Assembly: GCA_949825025.1 (NCBI GenBank)
Contig: OX463785.1
Coordinates: 7,419,979-7,483,978, forward strand
Direction of reading: 5' to 3'
DNA length: 64,000 nt
Origin: Siphlonurus alternatus
Lineage: Eukaryota; Arthropoda; Insecta; Ephemeroptera; Siphlonuridae
Shown here piece after piece: positions 59,572 to 64,000 of the stretch. Numbering within the stretch: position 1 is the stretch's first letter; every line of letters begins with the position of its first letter. The notes below the pieces were generated by a model that searched no databases, had not been told where the DNA came from, and saw nothing but the letters and a program-made list of their open reading frames with translations. The translations under genes and the position numbers were made by a program.

Positions 59572-62500
59572 ATATTGGACAGCCAGTAATAGACAAGTAA
59601 TTCCTGGGCATGAAACACCAAAGAACATGCACCTCACTTAACTTAAAAGTATTTGCCAATTATGCAAAGGACTTTACCATAATTCAATTATAATTCCCAA
59701 AAGAATAAAATATCTTGATTGATTTTTCTACAAGATACTTATTCCCCTCAGCATTGCATTTGAAAATTATTTATTGATTTTTGAACCTCCAATGCTTGTT
59801 GTCTCATATGACAAAGTCTTATGTTTTCTCTTTTATTTTTTAATTTTCTTGAATTTCTCCTAATGTTTTTATGCACTTCAATTCTGAAGTCTCGTCTAAT
59901 AATGACTACGTCAAGCATCTTAAAGCACCGTGGTTGTTTCTCGCGGGGGATCAGACCGAAGCAGACATAGAAGGCGATTGAGTGACCTGTTCCCTCACCT
60001 GCTCCTCGGGATCCTCGTACTCAACGACCCGAATGATCTCCCCGATCTCGAAGCTCAGCTCGTCAACATCTTCACGGTTGTACTTGTATGTCGACTTGAC
60101 TCGGTACAGAACGCCGGGCGGCAGGTTGTCTGTCGTCGCACCTGTAGACACAACAGAGACGTCAACAAGAGACACAACAAGTAGTCAACATCACACCAAT
60201 GATTCCTCAAGGGGACGTTATAGAAGAGTTCCTAGACAAAGTGAAGATTGAAGAGCACATTTGCAATACTCTTAATCTATAATCTAAATTGGGGGAATTG
60301 GGAATTTCTAATACTTGGACGTGTCATAAACTGCATCTGATCCTAATTTCGAACTGCATGTTCACAATTTACCCATTCGCTAAGTACTCTCTCTTATTTT
60401 TACCTTATTAAATCTAACTGTCTCCATATTTGAGTCTATACATATTTGTATAATTTGAATACTTGAAACATTTATCACAATACATTTTAGAGAGGCCCGA
60501 TCTTACTGTTAGTTAAGGATCATGTTTTATATATCCCAGCAATTATAATTAAGCACTAGCAATTTCAATTTCAATAATAATTTAATAGTTGTAATTACTG
60601 TCATTATATTTATTTATTTATTTTATAAGACATTTTTATTAAACAATTATTAAAAATAGTAGAAACAAGAGAATATTTCCCATAGCCATAATTTTAATGT
60701 ATTTAACATGCAATTGTATATTTTTTTTTCAGGGGTACAACAATATTTTAGTAATTGACTTTTTGTATACTTAAAAAATAAACATAAAAGTTAATTGGTT
60801 ACATAAAAACCAAAAACAGACAAGGACATCACAAGAAAACGATAAACAATAAAAATTGTATACAAACTTACCGACTGGTATATCATATAATTCCTCTGGA
60901 TTTGCATTGTTGCTATATTTAGGTCCGAAGTTATTAGTTGACGGAGGCATTGGAGGGGGAGGAGGGGAGTTAGAGTTGTTAACCGCGGCAACGGTTGACG
61001 AAGAGGCAATAACGGGTGAAGAGGGGAGGGAATTTGGAGGGGAGAGGGAGGAGGGAGGCTTCGCGTTACCGTTAGGTGTGCTTGGAGCCTCCGCATTGTA
61101 ACTTGTCGAGCTGTTGAGGTTCATAGCCGCCATACTCAGGCTGTGTTCTGTAACGCAAACACAAAACAGAACATTCAGCAAACCACCACGCGGCAGGCAA
61201 GCACACTCCATGCACTCCTTCACCCCAAACAACCAGAGTATGTACAGACAACGAGATTTTTTTCATTATGAAAGCTACTAAAAGAGAAGGCCAACGAAAA
61301 TTACACTTGTTAAATTCAGCATTTTTCAAACACTGAATAAATTATTTCTCTACATCTTTATGTTTTTTATATGTTTATTCTTGATATTTAAATATTTGAT
61401 AGCTAATACAAATCACTGTGTTTTGAGTGGCATGGAGAAAATATGTTACTACGAATACAGTATTTTAAAATTTAATACTTTATTTGAATTGCAAGAAAAA
61501 AAAGTACTGTAATTACCATTGGTCTTTCTTTAATAAGCTAATTTTTTTTTTATAAATGTCTGCATTGATATTATAATATGTAGATTGTCCATCTTTATTT
61601 TAATGTACTTGAACGCAACAAAATTTCAGTTAGCAGCCAAAGATAACAAGTCAGTAAAATAATACAACTTAAAATAAAATATTATGCTCTTCAACGTTTT
61701 TACTATGGCTTACAGATTAGGATTTTTTATTAGTTGATTGTTCAAAGAAATAATTCCTGATGGAGTTAATTTCCCTTAATTTAATATAAAAAAGTGTATA
61801 CACAAATGTAAGCAGCACCAAAACAATGAACATTATGAACACTAGAAAAGTGTTTAGCAGAGGCTTTTTTTTGTTTGTTTTTTTGGACAATAAGTCCAAA
61901 CTACGAACCTGATTTTGCTCCAGAGCAAAAAAATCAAATCAATAGTTTTTGCACTTGATTTACATTTCTATCTTCATAATAACATAACTTCTAAAATATT
62001 CAGTACATTTAATTAAGTTAGTAAAGAAGCAGAAGAATTGATTATTTGAACCACCCACATGATGAATTACAATTACAAAAGTAGACAATTTTTTAAATCT
62101 TTGCTACGCCGTACTTTTAAAATAAAAGAGAAGTGACTGTAGAAAAAGTAAGATTCGTATTGTAAACAATAGTATTCAATAGAGGAGAATTGAAATTACA
62201 GGAAACATAAAAACTACCACGACACAAAATCTAAAACTAAAACACATAAGACATTGAAACAAATTGGACAATCTATATACATCTAATTAAGAGAAACGTT
62301 AAACATGCTAATTTTAAATATATTAATAATTGTTTTAAACAAGTTTAAATTGCTTTAGAATCCCACACGAGGAGTTAAGACTAAGTTTTTCTACGTTGCG
62401 ACACACAACAAATCGTCTATCTAATCAAAGACTGGCAATGAAGCGTCGTCGTTTGTTTACCTGAGGTTGGGGAGGCAGGTAGGCTGTTGTTGGCACTGTA

Positions 62501-63973
62501 AAACAAAACAAAACAGTCGGTGATGGGCTCGTTGGACTTTATGTAAATTTTTAAATTTTATATTCTGAACATTATAATATTTAAATATTTTTATGAATGA
62601 AATGAAATTTAATTTACAATAATCATGAAATAATTATGTTACCAAAATACAAAATTAATTTGTTTATTATACCCAAAGAGAAAATATTGTTCAAAAGAAC
62701 ACAATACAATTTTGCATACAACTTTTCGTTCCAAGAAAATTTTATCTCCATATCAATAAATGGAGTTGAAGTTTTCTTATAAGGAAAAATTGTATGCAAT
62801 AATTAGAAAAATTGTACTGTGTAATACCGGTTAACCAACTTTTACTTTTGTTAATAAATTAGAAAAAAAGCTTTGAAAAAAGTATAAAAAATACGGGATA
62901 TCATAAATTTGAAAACTTGACTAATGAAGCTTTAAATTCTCTACATTTTATTAGACAAAGACTCTATATTGAGTAAAAAAAAAAAAAAGAAGAAGATACT
63001 GCAAAGAAGTAATTTAAAAAGTTCTAAGGCAGTATTAATTTCTGAGATGTCGAGGTCACACTCACTTGTTGGAGGAGTTGTTGGAGAGGGGAGACTTGGG
63101 GGACTGTGGGGATGAGTTGGCGCTCTTCTTCAGCGTGTAGGCACCGCGCTGGCAGTCCGTGGCCAGCTTGTCTACGATGGACTCGAGCTCCGTGAACACC
63201 TGCACAATAAAGTCAGTCAGAACAGATGTACACATAACAAGATCTTACAAGAGACCCCCACTGTAGGAGAGGGAAAATGAAGAATCTGGTACTGACTAAA
63301 TTGAAAAAACATGGTTTTCAACCACGATTAGATAGCAATATGACAGTCTTACCAGTTACCAGTATACAATATAATTGAGACTTTCAGCCTCCTTGCATTT
63401 TCTGTGTGATATTCTTTATCACAACACCTGAAACGTTAGACTTTATCCGAAAGTGCAAAAGACAGTTTTGAAGCAGATGGTGTCAATTTATACAAAAATT
63501 TTGTGCAATATGACTACAGAATACGCTAACATTTAAAGAACGCAATCTAACTTTAGTTTTACAGTTCTGTTCATCCTAGAGACTTTAATATTAAGCAACA
63601 CTTCTTGTCATTTTAAGTCATATATAATACAGTTGACACCAAAAAATTGGTAATCAACCAATATATTAAGTCTCAAAGTGCTCCTCACCTTGGCGGTCTC
63701 TGTGTGGAAGAGCTGCTCCGAGGCGAAGAGAGTCTGCAGGTGGGTCACCAGGAAGAGCACCCTCGAGTCATGCAGGGCAGGCAGCTCGTCGTGTAGCTCC
63801 GAGTTGAGAATCTCGTAAGTCCTGCGCGCCTCCTCCAGGCTCTCCTTGGCGCGCGCCAACCGCATCTCGTTGCGCTGCTTGCCCTGGCCTGTTGAGTTCT
63901 GGAGACCCTGCAGGTTGTGACGCTGGCTGTCAAAGTCCACCAGCTTGCGACCCCGCTTGTCAATCTTCTTCTG
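58237..63973 (-). CDS. Amphiphysin/BIN1-type BAR and SH3 protein (3' part, partial)
   Basis: Six coding exons in phase (minus strand): 63973-63689, 63199-63066, 62495-62461, 61147-60872, 60141-59999 and 58317-58237, giving 317 residues and a stop. The first two encode the C-terminal half of an N-BAR domain (KKIDKRGRKLVDFDSQRHN, LHDELPALHDSRVLFLV). Then come a Ser/Pro-rich linker with PPPPPMPP and an SH3 domain (LPPGVLYRV, DELSFEIGEII, EEGWLMGVKES, MFPANFTRPI). Amphiphysins sense and tubulate curved membranes and recruit dynamin through SH3, in endocytosis and muscle T-tubules. The gene is ancestral to vertebrate AMPH/BIN1/BIN2, so I give no symbol. The 5' end lies to the right of the window. 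The first exon has a CAGCAG tandem acceptor. Confidence 0.93.
58704..59001. repeat. Foldback family A, copy 3
   Basis: Ends AGTATCGACCTCAA and GGCTGATACT. The interior has GAGGTCGGGTTTGAACCCACG, a reversed Pol III B-box-like segment shared with copy 2. It lies in the last amphiphysin intron. Confidence 0.75.
59469..59583. repeat. (TA)n array inside inverted arms
   Basis: GCTGTCCAATATTA and TAATATTGGACAGC flank about 45 TA units. The whole is a palindrome whose centre seems to have expanded as a microsatellite. Confidence 0.85.
62690..62834. repeat. MITE family C copy 3
   Basis: The right end TGTGTAATACCGGTTAA and the inner arms (ACAATTTTGCATACAACTTT and AATTGTATGCAATAATTAG) match copies 1 and 2. 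The left end is degraded. It lies in an amphiphysin intron. Confidence 0.75.
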
Positions 63974-64000
63974 CTGGCAAGAGACAAACGTCAACAATGT

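Noticed and set aside
59332..59637. Ile-Tyr repeat peptides
   Set aside because: Translation of the (TA)n array, not genes.

Overview
This is an AT-rich nuclear segment from an animal. Genes are split by many GT-AG introns, coding exons are clearly richer in GC than the rest, and the spaces between them are full of short inverted-repeat elements, microsatellites and homopolymer runs. The gene set (a ROR receptor tyrosine kinase, FYCO1, MCM6, an amphiphysin/BIN protein and FBXO22-like F-box proteins) points to an invertebrate metazoan, probably bilaterian. I cannot place the species from this window.

Layout, left to right. The 3' end of a ROR kinase gene (+, four exons, 439-2509) is followed by about 6.7 kb with no gene I can support, made of repeats. 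Two related, mainly single-exon FBXO22-like F-box/FIST genes lie in tandem on the minus strand (about 9.2-10.3 kb and 11.7-12.8 kb). A complete FYCO1 gene (-, 17 coding exons, 43730 down to 16045, 1,681 codons in one consistent frame) spans 27.7 kb, of which 12.5 kb is a single repeat-filled intron. A complete MCM6 gene (+, 14 coding exons, 44166-55454, 807 codons) starts 435 bp away from FYCO1, head to head. At the right edge, on the minus strand, are the last six coding exons of an amphiphysin/BIN1-type gene (63973 down to 58237), whose 5' part lies beyond the window.

Functional links. FYCO1 and MCM6 appear to share a 435-bp divergent promoter with a perfect NRF1-type palindrome and, close to MCM6, two tandem E2F-type sites, as expected for a replication-licensing gene. 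Three MCM6 introns each carry a copy of what looks like one intron-encoded box C/D snoRNA, with C, D', C' and D boxes, a terminal stem and two conserved guides. One guide matches a conserved segment of 28S rRNA as I remember it. I consider this the most interesting element in the window. FYCO1 keeps the full adaptor layout (RUN, coiled coil, FYVE, LC3-interacting motif, GOLD), so its autophagosome-transport role is probably conserved.

The mobile fraction is dominated by small non-autonomous elements. There are at least three multi-copy foldback or TTAA-flanked families, several single-copy large palindromes, a 1.24-kb element with 19-bp terminal inverted repeats and exon-like cargo, a hAT-like fragment and one LINE 3' remnant. 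Exon boundaries were read by eye from splice consensus and reading-frame phase and may be off by a base or two.
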